From Symbiodinium natans (taxonomy: Eukaryota > Sar > Dinophyceae > Suessiales > Symbiodiniaceae), in assembly GCA_905221605.1 (NCBI GenBank), contig CAJNDS010002834.1:973174-1037173 (forward strand): DNA of 64,000 bases, in the 5' to 3' direction. Positions within the stretch are counted from its first letter, which is position 1. Each line of letters begins with the position of its first letter. The notes under the pieces were generated by a model, which was not told the DNA's origin, ran no database searches, and saw nothing but the letters and a program-made list of their open reading frames with translations. Shown here in pieces: positions 1 through 9,165 of the stretch. The position numbers and the translations under genes were made by a program.

Positions 1-292
1 TTGGAACCATGAGAGTGTAAGGATCTTCGATAGCTGCAGCTTTCCTCTTCTTTTTTACCTTTTTCTTCTCTTCTTCAACGGCAACCTCCGTCTCCGAAGT
101 CTCAACCACTTCTTTTTCGGCAGGAATATCCTTGCTGGACTCCCTTTCTAGGGACCTCTTTTTGCCTCTTTTGGAATCCTTTTCTTCTCCCAAATTGGCT
201 CGCTCATACCATATCCTCAGGTCATTGACCCATTCTTCCACCTCCGCGAGCGAAACCTCATACGACTTCACTACTTCAAGAAGTTCCAGCAC
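1..292 (-). CDS. Left-edge continuation of the broken CCCH zinc-finger gene (partial)
   Basis: An open minus-strand frame enters at about 292 and stays open to the window edge. It begins VLELLEVVKSYEV, passes through an acidic/Trp segment (EEWVNDLRIWYERA) and ends in a very Lys-rich stretch (EEEKKKVKKKRKAAA), so the protein continues beyond position 1. It has no start codon of its own. It follows the 276-1238 frame after a one-base shift at about 290-300, where the CCC reads as if one C were extra. I infer that it is the same protein as the upstream segments. The Lys-rich tail could be a nuclear-localisation or nucleic-acid-binding tail. The family is not recognised. Confidence 0.6.
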   Translation of the reverse strand, partial: MLELLEVVKSYEVSLAEVEEWVNDLRIWYERANLGEEKDSKRGKKRSLERESSKDIPAEKEVVETSETEVAVEEEKKKVKKKRKAAAIEDPYTLMVP

Positions 293-1238
293 GGGTCAAC
301 ATACCAGTGGTCCACGAAACCCATTCTTGATCCATTTGGTCAGTATCTCCATTGAACTTCAGGAGTTTGAACAATGGGTCCGCCTCTGCTCGAGCCAAAT
401 CTGGCTTGCCATCGGACAGAAATGAAATCGCCTCCATTAACAGTTCCGTCATCTTGGTATCTTCGTCATAAACCATAAAATCCTCCTCACCATCATCGAA
501 CTGTTCAGGAGAGATCTCCTTTTCACCGCCATTTGCACCAGAACTTCTCCTTGGACCATCCCTTGGGGGCGTCCTTGGAGACCTTGGCCTCTGTTCCTCC
601 AGCGGAACACCATGCTCGAAGACACACCTGTCACCAAAACGACACTTCCCAGACCGAGCAAACTGGATGCACCTCACACCAGTTGCATCATGCGAGAACT
701 CACAATCCTTTCCAGCGAAACAGTCTCTCCCTGCCACATAGTATTTGCACCAATACGAATGTAGCACCACATCATCTTCTGAATGGATGAATTTGCAGTC
801 TTCACCAAATTTGCAGCGATCTTTCCCCTTGCCGAACCAATAGCAGAAGCCCTTCTTCCTCTTCTCCAAGCGCTCTGCCTCGTACCGGTCCATAGGGCGA
901 TTGTGCTCTACATGAACATTGCCATGTACCTGGGGACTGCTCCCTTCACCCGACGTGCTATCAGTATTTGGTGCTTGGAGTACAGCTGGAAAACCTGGCC
1001 TTGGTCCTACCACCTTCATGATTGGTTTTCCGCCAACTCCTGAGCCATGCTGAGACGATCCAAAAACATTGAACATCTTCGTGAAGGCCTTTCTAGTGCC
1101 AATCTTCTGCACCCTTTTGATTGGACGTTTCATTGCTCCAACCTTGCATCCAGATGCGCTCCAAACGACACAACCTCCTATACCCAGCTCTATATCCCTT
1201 CTTCCAAAGAGCCATAAGAATTTTAGAGGCAGTAACAT
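276..1238 (-). CDS. Broken CCCH zinc-finger protein, segment 5 (three CCCH fingers)
   Basis: This frame contains three tandem CCCH zinc fingers. In the frame's own numbering these are: C132-x9-C-x5-C-x3-H, C164-x8-C-x5-C-x3-H and C190-x8-C-x5-C-x3-H. CCCH fingers of this spacing usually bind single-stranded RNA. A Pro/Arg-rich linker (SPRTPPRDGPRRS) and an acidic helix follow. The first ~20 residues are probably not real coding. The true path enters from the 1093-2826 frame near 1185, where GGG reads as one G too many, giving ...AGIGGCVVWSASG. The frame closes at a TGA at 276, but the neighbouring frame carries on to the window edge. The fingers are certain; the function of the whole protein is inferred. 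Confidence 0.75.
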   Translation of the reverse strand: MLLPLKFLWLFGRRDIELGIGGCVVWSASGCKVGAMKRPIKRVQKIGTRKAFTKMFNVFGSSQHGSGVGGKPIMKVVGPRPGFPAVLQAPNTDSTSGEGSSPQVHGNVHVEHNRPMDRYEAERLEKRKKGFCYWFGKGKDRCKFGEDCKFIHSEDDVVLHSYWCKYYVAGRDCFAGKDCEFSHDATGVRCIQFARSGKCRFGDRCVFEHGVPLEEQRPRSPRTPPRDGPRRSSGANGGEKEISPEQFDDGEEDFMVYDEDTKMTELLMEAISFLSDGKPDLARAEADPLFKLLKFNGDTDQMDQEWVSWTTGMLTRAGTS

Positions 1239-2826
1239 TCTCCACCTCTACCTTTTCCAATGGTCCCTCACTTCCCGGAACAAACCCATCCATATCTGAA
1301 GACCTTTCCATGTTTTTTGACACCACTTCGTCGAGGTAGTCTTCCGAGATCCAGGGTAAGTTCCTCTTAGAGGAAGGATTGTCATCATTGCTTGGTCCTT
1401 CACCAGGATACCCTTTTGTGCTGTCAAAGATCTTACCAGTAGTGCGGTCCTGCATAGAGAAATTAGAAGCCACGCGGGAGTACACTGACCACAAGAAAAT
1501 CCTTGTGTCCGCCAGTCTTGATGACCCACTGGATGTCTCCTCTTCCGGAGAGACTTCTGGCGCTTTGCCATCCCCTCCAGTGTCACCACTTGTCTCACCT
1601 CCAGCATCTTCAATGGGAATAAGGGATTCATTGTTCCCTTGATCAAGTACCGCATCCTCTGGTCCAAGAACTTCCAGCACCGCTGTCGAAGGATCCACCT
1701 CTTCATCTGCATCGTCGTCCATCCTTTTCCAGAGAGCCTCCAATTGGTCCGCACAAGTCGCCGCTTGAAGGAACTCCATCAACCGGGCCCTCCCGCGCTG
1801 CCAGAGAAATTCCGAAACCATCACCGACCCCTGGGCTCCAAGATTCAGGAATGGGTGAACCAACTTGGCTACCCTCGCCATAAGTTCAATGTGAACTTCC
1901 ATGCCTGGACTGCGACTCCAATCATAGGCAATTGCCTCCATAGCAGTTCCAAACTTGTCAGTATTTTTGAATTCCCCTTCCAGACCAGGAGACAACAATG
2001 CACCCATCACCGAAAGAGGATAATTTCCCACCGCCGGCAAGCACGGGTTGTCATGGAACGAATGATGCAGGTCACAATAATGTCCTTGATCTCTCCTTTG
2101 AAAAAGGAGTGCTCCAGTCCCTAGCTGGGCATTCATTTCATCCACTTGAACCATTTCAGCACATATCCTCTGTGCCATGTACGCCATTGCTGGCCAGACG
2201 GAACGATCGGTCAGACCGCGACGCATAACCCAATCAGTTGTTGGCGACTGAATCAGCGTCCTTGGATCATACACCATAACCACCATCGCACCGTCACCCA
2301 TTGACTGATCAGCATCGTCCTCCAGTGCCAGGTTCTCATCCTGTTCGCTTGCACCCTCGGATGACATGCTAATAACCAAATTTCGATCCATCTTATTGGA
2401 CCCCTTTTGGCAGTCTCTTTGCCCCACAGGCAACTTGCCAACAGCAACCTTCCAATAAATCCGAGTCAGAAGGCCTTTAACCAGCAATTGCTGAAGGTCA
2501 TTCTTCACCGGACAAACATTCAATATCTTCGCACCATCACCACGGAGTTCATTGCTCCTACCTTCTCCTTCTTTTTGGTCAGTCTCCTCGCCAGAAATTT
2601 GTACTGCTCCTTCCGGCACCGTCTCCTGTCCAGCCACTTCTTGCCCAGGAAGAACTTGAGCGCTTTCAGAGACATTCACCTGTCCAGCAACACCTTGCCC
2701 AGGTAAAACCTCATCCGTGGAGCCCACCGCCAGCGAACCAACCATAACTGAGCCATCCCTTGCTCTTTTTTGAGACCGTTCAGCTCGACGAGAAGGTTGT
2801 GGTAGCGAAAAAACTTGTGAAGTCAC
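1093..2826 (-). CDS. Broken CCCH zinc-finger protein, segment 4 (no recognised domain)
   Basis: A 577-codon open frame with no familiar domain. The first ~120 residues are low-complexity and repeat a VLPGQ-(G/E)-VAGQ-type motif. A globular-looking middle (about 200-400) is rich in aromatic residues (HYCDLHHSFHDNPCLPAVG), and an acidic Gly/Ser linker follows. It starts with GTG, which overlaps the stop of the upstream frame as GTGA. In a eukaryote this is better explained as a missing G in the G6 run at about 2840-2847 than as coupled translation: the frame is open upstream of the overlap and joins the 2823-5330 frame cleanly if the run is G7. The last ~35 residues run past the point where the real path leaves the frame (about 1185). 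Confidence 0.65.
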   Translation of the reverse strand: MTSQVFSLPQPSRRAERSQKRARDGSVMVGSLAVGSTDEVLPGQGVAGQVNVSESAQVLPGQEVAGQETVPEGAVQISGEETDQKEGEGRSNELRGDGAKILNVCPVKNDLQQLLVKGLLTRIYWKVAVGKLPVGQRDCQKGSNKMDRNLVISMSSEGASEQDENLALEDDADQSMGDGAMVVMVYDPRTLIQSPTTDWVMRRGLTDRSVWPAMAYMAQRICAEMVQVDEMNAQLGTGALLFQRRDQGHYCDLHHSFHDNPCLPAVGNYPLSVMGALLSPGLEGEFKNTDKFGTAMEAIAYDWSRSPGMEVHIELMARVAKLVHPFLNLGAQGSVMVSEFLWQRGRARLMEFLQAATCADQLEALWKRMDDDADEEVDPSTAVLEVLGPEDAVLDQGNNESLIPIEDAGGETSGDTGGDGKAPEVSPEEETSSGSSRLADTRIFLWSVYSRVASNFSMQDRTTGKIFDSTKGYPGEGPSNDDNPSSKRNLPWISEDYLDEVVSKNMERSSDMDGFVPGSEGPLEKVEVENVTASKILMALWKKGYRAGYRRLCRLERIWMQGWSNETSNQKGAEDWH

Positions 2827-5330
2827 TTCTTGGCGGGTCTCCCCCCGCGACGCTTTGTCGCGCCCTTCGCCAAGGTGAACCGATTTTTTCGGCCCGTCAT
2901 TTCTTTCAGGCGTTGCGCGGCATTGGTCTCCTCCTCGCTTGAATCGCTTGAGGAAGCGGCATACGAGACCAAGGCCTCCGCCTGGTCATCATCATCCACC
3001 ACATCTGCCCACGCTCTGCTGAACCGATACGACAACCCACCACGAGGCTTCAGTTCCAGTGGCTTCGGCTTTTCCACCACTTCCGCCGGCTGCACCCGTC
3101 GTTGTGATCGAGAGCGTGGCACCTGTCGCACCTGTTTTTTGTCCAGCAAGGGCCTTCCCCTTTTCACAGGGTTTGATCTTGACCGATATTTTTTTGTTGG
3201 CGGATTCACCGGCGGCGTTCCAACTCCCACCAACTGCAGCTTCTGTACGCACAGCGGAGACCTCTGCGCAAGCGTCCAAGCATCACGGTACCTGACCGTA
3301 TCAAAAAGCTCCCGATAGGAGCCTCTCGGCATGGTTTTTGCACCGGAGTCTTCAGCTTCACGCACCTGAGTGAGGGTTCGCACCGCCGCTCTTCCAGTTC
3401 CTTTGCTCCCAGAAGATTGTTGTACCCGTACAGATGCATCGGAAGGAACTGCTTTTTCCGGTCCTCCTGGACGATATCGGACACCACCAACCAATTGCAG
3501 AATTTTGCATGCAGTCACTTTGTTGATCCCTTTGTCAACCAAATCTTCCACAAAGATGAACTCCTGCAAGTCCGACGCATTGGTCACACCAAGCGTAATC
3601 ATCACCTCACTTACATGAGGGGTATACACCCACAGGTGTTCGTTGCGAGCCATCCAATTTTCAATTGGCTCCTCCGGATTTTGAAGCCGAATACCAGTGG
3701 ATTCAGCCACCGAATTCTTTTGTTCATCAGCTTCTGCTTCATCCAGAATACCTTTTTCACCTTCTTTTTGTGACACATTGGTCATTTGCAGCGCTTTTGG
3801 TGCCGAGGATGAGGAAGATTCAGCTCCCCCACTCGCAGGTGGCTGAAAAGTGCTTCTGTCCGAAATCTCCCATCCTCTCTCTTTTTCAAACCGGACCTGA
3901 TTGGCCACCTGTACCAAGTGTTTCAGGAGCGTCAGCCGCTCATCTGACATCTCGTCGTGGGAGTACTTGCAGAAATTTGACCCTTTCCGGCAACGTCCTC
4001 TGAGGTAATAATCGAAACAGCAATGGTGGAACCCTGCGTCCCTTAGTGCCTTCCTGGAAGCATTGTCCCAAGATTTGCCGGGCTCCCAAGTCCCTTCCAA
4101 TGCTATGTCATCGTTGTGAAGATACCTGCATGTAGTCCCATATTTACAACCACCTTGATTGTAATACAGACACAGACGACCTTTTGGCTCACCCGACGTA
4201 GGTTCACCCTTTGATGCACCTTTGCCAAAATTGTACTTGGCCCGGAAGGCTAAATCCTCCCGCTCCTGCTGTGCCTCATCCACTGTACCTTCCTCTGTGG
4301 GAGGGTCACCGATGTTCCCATCCTCATCATCAGCTTCTTGGCTGTTCTTTGGATCAGTTGACCCCCCTTCTGGCCAACCTTCACTATAACGACGATGCTC
4401 ATAGGGACACCCATCGCCATTGCGACACCTTCCCTTATTGAAGAACTTGCACAGTTTGCTGTATCCAGGTGACACAGTCTGTGGAGTCATGTGAGCCTTT
4501 TTGTACTGGTCAGGGTCCATGTAAGCTTCCATTGGCTTGTTCTCCCTTTTGCTCATGGATTGCACTGCACCATCAAGCTCCTGCAAAAACAGCTTGGTGT
4601 CCAACCAAAGCGCGTTCCAAAACTCATCTTCCCCTTGATTCAGCACCGTTGCCACCGCTTCACCCACAACTGGTCGAGTAAATCTCCTTTTTCTGCATGC
4701 CAGTTCGAAAAGCGCGTTGTGGTACTGTTTTCGGGAAAAAGTGGTTAACTTTCCCAAGCCTGTGCTTTCTGTACCATCAGGCTTCCAACCATCATTTTGC
4801 AAGATGCCATACGCGCGCCGAGCTTCCGCATTGAGGAATGCATGATCTGCAACACACTCCTGTAAATCTTCCATCGGGCGACCCAACAGCATCCCAGTGA
4901 TTTTGCCAACATAGGCCTCATCTTCGTTTCCATTCTCCAGAAGAGCTTTGTAGATCTTTTCTCCATAAAGTTGCCTTTCCTCTCGTTCTTCTGAGGATAA
5001 CTCCTGTACCACAAGCCCTTCCTCGGATTGCTCTTCTTCCTGTTTCCAGTCCCATTGACCGTTGGAATCTTGGTACCATTGACCAGCATACCATGAATCC
5101 GTCCACCACGTACTCCAGCCGCTGGGTTTCCATTTCCGCAGCGTCGAAGAAGAGTCCTCCACGTCCTCTTCCAAAACCAGAAAGGTGTCCAAGATTATGG
5201 TACCATCATCTTCCACTCGTTTCACTGTTCCATTGACAGTATCACCAAATCTGAACTGACATGTATTGTTCCCTTCTGCAGGAATCAATACATTCAAATC
5301 ACCAAGGTCCAAAAAAAGCTCCATACCCAT
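2823..5330 (-). CDS. Broken CCCH zinc-finger protein, segment 3 (S1-like, three CCCH, SAM-like)
   Basis: The longest segment, 835 codons. Residues 7-48 (DLGDLNVLIPAEG ... FGDTVNGTVKRVE) look like the second half of an S1 RNA-binding fold; its first strand lies at the end of the upstream frame. A Trp-rich stretch follows at 68-96 (WWTDSWYAGQWYQ). Three CCCH fingers sit at about 294-312, 387-405 and 437-458 (C-x7-C-x5-C-x3-H for the first two). Residues 557-615 (VSEVMITLGVTNASDLQEF...) resemble a SAM-type helical bundle. The tail is Arg/Lys-rich. Everything points to RNA binding. It could be a host gene or the gag-like part of a retroelement; no protease, integrase or RT is visible on this side of the window. 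Confidence 0.75.
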   Translation of the reverse strand: MGMELFLDLGDLNVLIPAEGNNTCQFRFGDTVNGTVKRVEDDGTIILDTFLVLEEDVEDSSSTLRKWKPSGWSTWWTDSWYAGQWYQDSNGQWDWKQEEEQSEEGLVVQELSSEEREERQLYGEKIYKALLENGNEDEAYVGKITGMLLGRPMEDLQECVADHAFLNAEARRAYGILQNDGWKPDGTESTGLGKLTTFSRKQYHNALFELACRKRRFTRPVVGEAVATVLNQGEDEFWNALWLDTKLFLQELDGAVQSMSKRENKPMEAYMDPDQYKKAHMTPQTVSPGYSKLCKFFNKGRCRNGDGCPYEHRRYSEGWPEGGSTDPKNSQEADDEDGNIGDPPTEEGTVDEAQQEREDLAFRAKYNFGKGASKGEPTSGEPKGRLCLYYNQGGCKYGTTCRYLHNDDIALEGTWEPGKSWDNASRKALRDAGFHHCCFDYYLRGRCRKGSNFCKYSHDEMSDERLTLLKHLVQVANQVRFEKERGWEISDRSTFQPPASGGAESSSSSAPKALQMTNVSQKEGEKGILDEAEADEQKNSVAESTGIRLQNPEEPIENWMARNEHLWVYTPHVSEVMITLGVTNASDLQEFIFVEDLVDKGINKVTACKILQLVGGVRYRPGGPEKAVPSDASVRVQQSSGSKGTGRAAVRTLTQVREAEDSGAKTMPRGSYRELFDTVRYRDAWTLAQRSPLCVQKLQLVGVGTPPVNPPTKKYRSRSNPVKRGRPLLDKKQVRQVPRSRSQRRVQPAEVVEKPKPLELKPRGGLSYRFSRAWADVVDDDDQAEALVSYAASSSDSSEEETNAAQRLKEMTGRKNRFTLAKGATKRRGGRPAKK

Positions 5331-6162
5331 TGATGCAGCGCACTAGACCCATGATCTCATCTCCCTCTTGATAGCAATGGTTCCCAGGTGATTCCAAGGC
5401 TCCCGCTCGGGGCACTTTCTTCGCATGCTCTTCAGAAACCACCTCTGTATCATCGGCTCCTGGCGCATCCTTTGTCTTCACCTTTGGGTCACACTGCTCG
5501 TCCTGCTCCACGAGTCCCACAGGCTCATTTTTTTTGTGCTCCTGGATTTCAGGACCTCCCTTTTTCTCCGCCAAAGGCTTTGCCTCATCTGCTGCAGTTC
5601 GCTCGGTGTCGACTTCCGGCGAACTTCCAGACGGCAACACTTCTCCCTTCATGGGAGTGGACCCATCATTGGAGTCCTTTGTCACACCTTCTGCAGCAGG
5701 CAAATTTTCTTCCACTGCAGGGCGATTAAGTTGATCATCCACGGCAGGCACACTTTCTTCCACCGCAGGCTCCTTTGGTTCCATGGTTTCCAAAGGAGAA
5801 TTGCCACCATCGTTGACCACAGCTGCCTCATCGGCTCCGGTGTAGCCCTTGCTATTCCGTTCCTCGCGGCTAACTTCAGGTTGCACCAGTGCGTCCACCT
5901 GTGAACCTCCATCATCAGCTGCTGCGGAGACCTGCGCCCCATTGTTTCAGTCGCCCGTGGAACGTAACACCATATGCACCTCAACCCGTGCCTCCTTCGC
6001 ACTCCAGGTACTATCTGGCGCATCGACCCGCGCATCATTGGCGCTCCAGGCCTCATCTTTCAGATCTTCCGTGTCTCCAGCTATTCCAGAAGCTTCTTTT
6101 TCCCCTTGAATGGCAGGAATCTTGGCACCAAACGAAGAGACCTCCTCAGTCGCAACACACAA
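5299..6162 (-). CDS. Broken CCCH zinc-finger protein, segment 2 (acidic linker, start of S1-like fold; contains in-frame TGA)
   Basis: One minus-strand frame from about 6162 to 5299, interrupted once by an in-frame TGA at 5947-5949 (after ...MVLRSTGD). Both sides are low-complexity, acidic and Pro/Glu/Val-rich, with repeated (P)AVEE(S/N)(V/L)PA motifs at about 5690-5770, so they look like one linker. The end reads GLVRCINGYGAFF, the first strands of an S1-like RNA-binding fold, then goes out of frame at a T7 run (5311-5317). With T6 it continues directly into DLGDLN of the next segment. The upstream join to the 6081-7364 frame needs one more A in the AAAA at about 6163-6166. The TGA could be a CGA-to-TGA change, a sequencing error or true decay. 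Confidence 0.65.
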
Positions 6163-7364
6163 CTTTTCCCTCCGTCTTCCGAATCTCCAGGACCACCTTC
6201 CTGAACGACAGGTACCACATCCACCACTCGCTCTTCTGCAGCCGACACAGTTCCGATCTCCACATTGGGAATTTTTTCTTCTGGACCTACCGATTCCACC
6301 GCTGCCACACCCTCAGAAAGCGCTTCCGTTTCTTCCCGATCCAGGTGTTGAGCTCCAGCGATGTCGGCTCGGTTTCCAGGAATCCCCTCCTCATCAGGAG
6401 AACCCGAGGTCGGGGCGTCACCATCAGCCCTAGGACCGCTATCCCTGATAGTAGAGGAAAAATCTTTTTCACCTAAACTATTTACACTACCCTGGAATGC
6501 CCTCGTAGACTCAGTCTTCGGAGTAGAGGATGAAGAACCCAGTGCCGCCTCCATTTCCAGCTCATTGCCCGAAGGAGACCCAACCACCTCGTCACTCTTC
6601 ATCTTTTCACCTACAACCGGCAATGTCCACTTGCTTTCCTGCGTATCCAGGCAGTAGTAATATTGTCTCCCATCTTCATGGAGGTGCCATTCCCACGTTG
6701 TCCCATCGCACGCTTTGATCAGATGCTCATCCTTCCGAAAACCATCCCTTCCAGAGACCTGACGCATCTCATCCTCTTCTTCTGACAACTGTCGCAACCT
6801 TTCAGCCTCCATCTGTAAGATCTCCTCCTCCCCCATGGCGTATTCAGCAGCAGGTGCAGCTTCAAAGCTGTCCGCACCCTTCTGTTCGTGACCGCTTCCA
6901 CCACCTTGGGAACTCGAAGATGGATCCCTTTTGATCTTGTTCAGAGGCCTCCTGGCCGCTTGCGGCACTTCTCCAATCAGATCGGTCTGAGACCCTTGGT
7001 CTACCATTCGACCCGAAGTCGAAGTCGACGGCTGATACCCGTGTTTTTGCAACACTCGTAAAACAGTCACCTCCATTTCACGATCTATACCACCAGTCGC
7101 GTCCCAGTTCCTTTTTTCACCAGGCTTTGGCGATACAGAGACAGCACGTCCTTCAGCTTCAGCATTGCTAACCATATCCACATTGGGATTCATACCCACA
7201 TTGGGGCTTTCCGCAACCAAGGCTTCTTCCAGATGTTCTTCAGCGCCGGGAATCACCTCTTCCAGCACCGATCTTTCACCCAGAGACTCAGCTGCACCAT
7301 TTCCAGCTCCACCATTCTGTCCACCATCCGAGGCAGGTTGGAGCCATCGCTTAGGAGAAGGCAT
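6081..7364 (-). CDS. Broken CCCH zinc-finger protein, segment 1 (N-terminus with WW-like domain)
   Basis: Probable N-terminal part of the gene. An ATG at 7362-7364 begins MPSPKRWLQPASDGG in a fair context (AGCAATGCC). Most of the 427 codons are acidic low-complexity sequence. Residues 224-249 form a WW-like domain (TWEWHLHEDGRQYYY...KWTLP) with W224, the central YYY aromatic patch, W246 and P249, matching the W-x21-W-x2-P pattern of Pro-motif-binding WW domains. The last ~28 codons (after about 6165) are probably read in the wrong frame; the acidic coding character moves to the neighbouring frame there. WW plus CCCH fingers suggests a multidomain RNA- or RNP-associated protein. Confidence 0.7.
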   Translation of the reverse strand: MPSPKRWLQPASDGGQNGGAGNGAAESLGERSVLEEVIPGAEEHLEEALVAESPNVGMNPNVDMVSNAEAEGRAVSVSPKPGEKRNWDATGGIDREMEVTVLRVLQKHGYQPSTSTSGRMVDQGSQTDLIGEVPQAARRPLNKIKRDPSSSSQGGGSGHEQKGADSFEAAPAAEYAMGEEEILQMEAERLRQLSEEEDEMRQVSGRDGFRKDEHLIKACDGTTWEWHLHEDGRQYYYCLDTQESKWTLPVVGEKMKSDEVVGSPSGNELEMEAALGSSSSTPKTESTRAFQGSVNSLGEKDFSSTIRDSGPRADGDAPTSGSPDEEGIPGNRADIAGAQHLDREETEALSEGVAAVESVGPEEKIPNVEIGTVSAAEERVVDVVPVVQEGGPGDSEDGGKSCVLRLRRSLRLVPRFLPFKGKKKLLE

Positions 7365-7738
7365 TGCTTCTTGATCCCAAAGATCTTAAGACAACACTCA
7401 ACCGCAGGGAACCTAATTTGGGCTCATAACCTACGGGGGCAACCGAAGGGGAAAAGGGAAAGAAACCAACCCTTAACAGTTGCCTATATGGATTTCCCAG
7501 ATCGAACCAGTAAGAGAAGAATCCCACCCCAGAGGGAAAGGCTAAGGGAGAAGGGTCGGGACTACTACCTCCCACAAGACCCAACACCCAACACACGGAC
7601 ACAACCTTTTCAACGAAAAGCGGACGGCTCTGGGCCATCTTGAGCCAAACAAGATTTCCGGGTTCATTGACCCTTCCAACCCCCAACACTAACTCTTTTC
7701 TACAATACCAGTTGCAGCTCCGCATAGGGTTTACGTAG
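7365..7738 (-). promoter_or_regulatory. Leader region of the minus-strand CCCH gene
   Basis: About 370 bp between the first ATG (7364) and the start of the telomere-like repeats (about 7740). Base composition is ordinary. A 124-codon open frame at 7351-7725 is Leu/Val/Pro-rich without a convincing motif, so I treat it as leader. The only recognisable signal is the spliced-leader-like 11-mer at 7639-7649. Confidence 0.35.
7639..7649 (-). promoter_or_regulatory. Possible relict dinoflagellate spliced leader
   Basis: On the minus strand the sequence TTTGGCTCAAG matches the last 11 bases of the conserved dinoflagellate spliced leader (which ends TTTTGGCTCAAG). It lies ~275 bp upstream of the ATG at 7364 and on the same strand. 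Bases further 5' (AAATCTTG) do not match well. Genomic leader remnants are known in dinoflagellates from mRNAs re-integrated as cDNA. An 11-mer match in 128 kb of double-strand sequence is expected by chance about 3% of the time. Confidence 0.4.
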
Positions 7739-8033
7739 GTGTTTAGGGGTTTGGGATTTGCAGTTTGGGGTGTTTAGGGGTTTGGGGTTTAGGGGTGTTG
7801 GGGTTTGGTGTTTAAGGTTTGGGGGAATATGGTTTTGGGGTTTGGAGGTTTAGGGCTTGGGTTTTAGGGCTTAGGGGTTTAAAGTTTAAATGGGTCGGTT
7901 TAAGGGGTTTAGGGTTTGGGGTTTGGGGGTTGAGGGTTCCCATAAACCCTATACCCCAAACCCCCAAACCCTAAATCCTAAACCCAAACCCCAAACCGTC
8001 AACCCTAAGCCCCAAACCCTATACACCCTCAAG

Positions 8034-8107
8034 CACACCGGGAGGCCGCCCCTGGCGAGCGCGCGGCCGCGGAGGCGTCGAAGGCGGCGCTGAAAGCTGC
8101 GACTCGG
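8034..8107 (+). CDS. Ala-rich mini-exon
   Basis: GC-rich island whose plus frame reads HREAAPGERAAAEASKAALK. CCCTAAA-type repeats precede it and GGGTTTAGG-type repeats follow from about 8120. Possible borders are GGGAG|GCC (8044) and TCGAAG|GC (8083) or CACAAAG|T (8107). First island of the alanine-rich series. Confidence 0.5.
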
Positions 8108-8324
8108 CTCACAAAGTGGGGGGGGGATCAGGGGTTCAGGGTTTTGGGGTCATGGGGGTTTAGGGTTTAGGGTTTAGGTTTTAGGGTTTAGTTTGTTTGT
8201 TCTTTTTAGTGTTTTGTTTACGGGCTTGTTTGGCTGTTGTACAGGGGAGACATTAAGCTCCTCAACCCCTCCTCAACCCCTCCTCAACCCCTCCTCAACC
8301 CCTCCTCAACCCCTCAACCCCAAA

Positions 8325-8396
8325 TCCGAAGCTCCAGCGAAGGCCACCGAAGGCGGTGTCAGCAAAGATCGTGCCCAGGCTCCTTGCTTGCCTCAG
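8325..8396 (+). CDS. Ala-rich mini-exon
   Basis: The plus frame reads SEAPAKATEGGVSKDRAQAP in a 72-nt island just after the CCTCAACCCCT minisatellite and just before TTTAGGG-type repeat. The donor could be GCCCAG|GC (8378) or CCTCAG|GA (8396). Confidence 0.4.
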
Positions 8397-8745
8397 GATT
8401 TAGGGTTTTGGGTTTGGGTTGAGAGGTCAGGGCTCCAGCGCTTATGGTTTTTCGTGTTTTAGGGTTTGGTTTAGGGTTCAGGGTTGATAAGGTTTGGGGT
8501 TTTAGTGTTTAGGATTACAGGGTTCAGGCCTTCGGGGTTTGGAGTTCAGGGCTCGAGTTCAGAGATCAGGGTTTGCGACCGAGGTTCTCGTGATCCAGAT
8601 TCCCTAAAACCCAACTAAACCCCAGACGCTAGCCTCACCAAGCCCAAAATTAAACCCTGGACCCTAAACAAGTGCCTAAGCCCTAAGAGAACCCTAGACC
8701 CTCGACCCTAAACCCTAAATCCTATAGACCTTATTAAATCTTATA

Positions 8746-9165
8746 CATGCACCCTGCCCTAAGGGCAGGGACGTCGAATGCGCCTGGGCCGAACTGGGTC
8801 CGAATCCATCGGCACCGCATCTCGGCTTGCATCAACGCAGGCTGGACATTCCTCGGCTTCCCAGGCTGCAGCCGGTCCGGCAGTTGCTGTTTCGTTGGCC
8901 GCGGCGACGACAAAACACAGGCGTCCACGCCCGCAAGGAAATCGCCCGCGACTGCTGCCGGTGGTTCAGCGAGCCTCTCCCATGCGTCGAGCACGGCCGC
9001 AATCCCAGCGGCGGCGACGCCAGCAAACGGAGGAACGAGTGCGCGAACGGGCAGATTTGCTTGCACAGCCCCATCGCTACCGGAGTTTGGTGCTTGTTCG
9101 TCCGGCGAACCTACAACCCAGAAACCCTTCCTAAACTCCATAAAATCCTCGACCCGATAGGCCCT
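8746..9165 (+). CDS. Possible longer exon, Ala/Ser/Thr-rich
   Basis: About 420 bp of unique GC-rich sequence. One frame up to about 8915 reads Ala/Ser-rich (SSASQAAAGPAVAVSLAAAT); after the ACAAAACACAGG at about 8914-8925 the adjacent frame becomes Ala/Ser/Thr-rich (SHASSTAAIPAAATPANGGT). A one-base indel near 8918 would join them into a mucin-like low-complexity segment. No domain is recognised. The GC-rich composition opens all frames, so the reading is uncertain. Confidence 0.35.

Noticed and set aside
2823-2826. GTGA overlap as bacterial-style translational coupling
   Set aside because: The setting is eukaryotic; a missing G in the G6 run just upstream explains both frames.
5307-5320. 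T7 run as a programmed ribosomal frameshift site
   Set aside because: The shift needed is +1, not the -1 typical of T-rich slippery sites, and other runs in the window are broken in the same way.
7351-7725. 124-codon minus frame before the CCCH gene
   Set aside because: No motif, composition like untranslated leader, and it overlaps the start of the better-supported frame.
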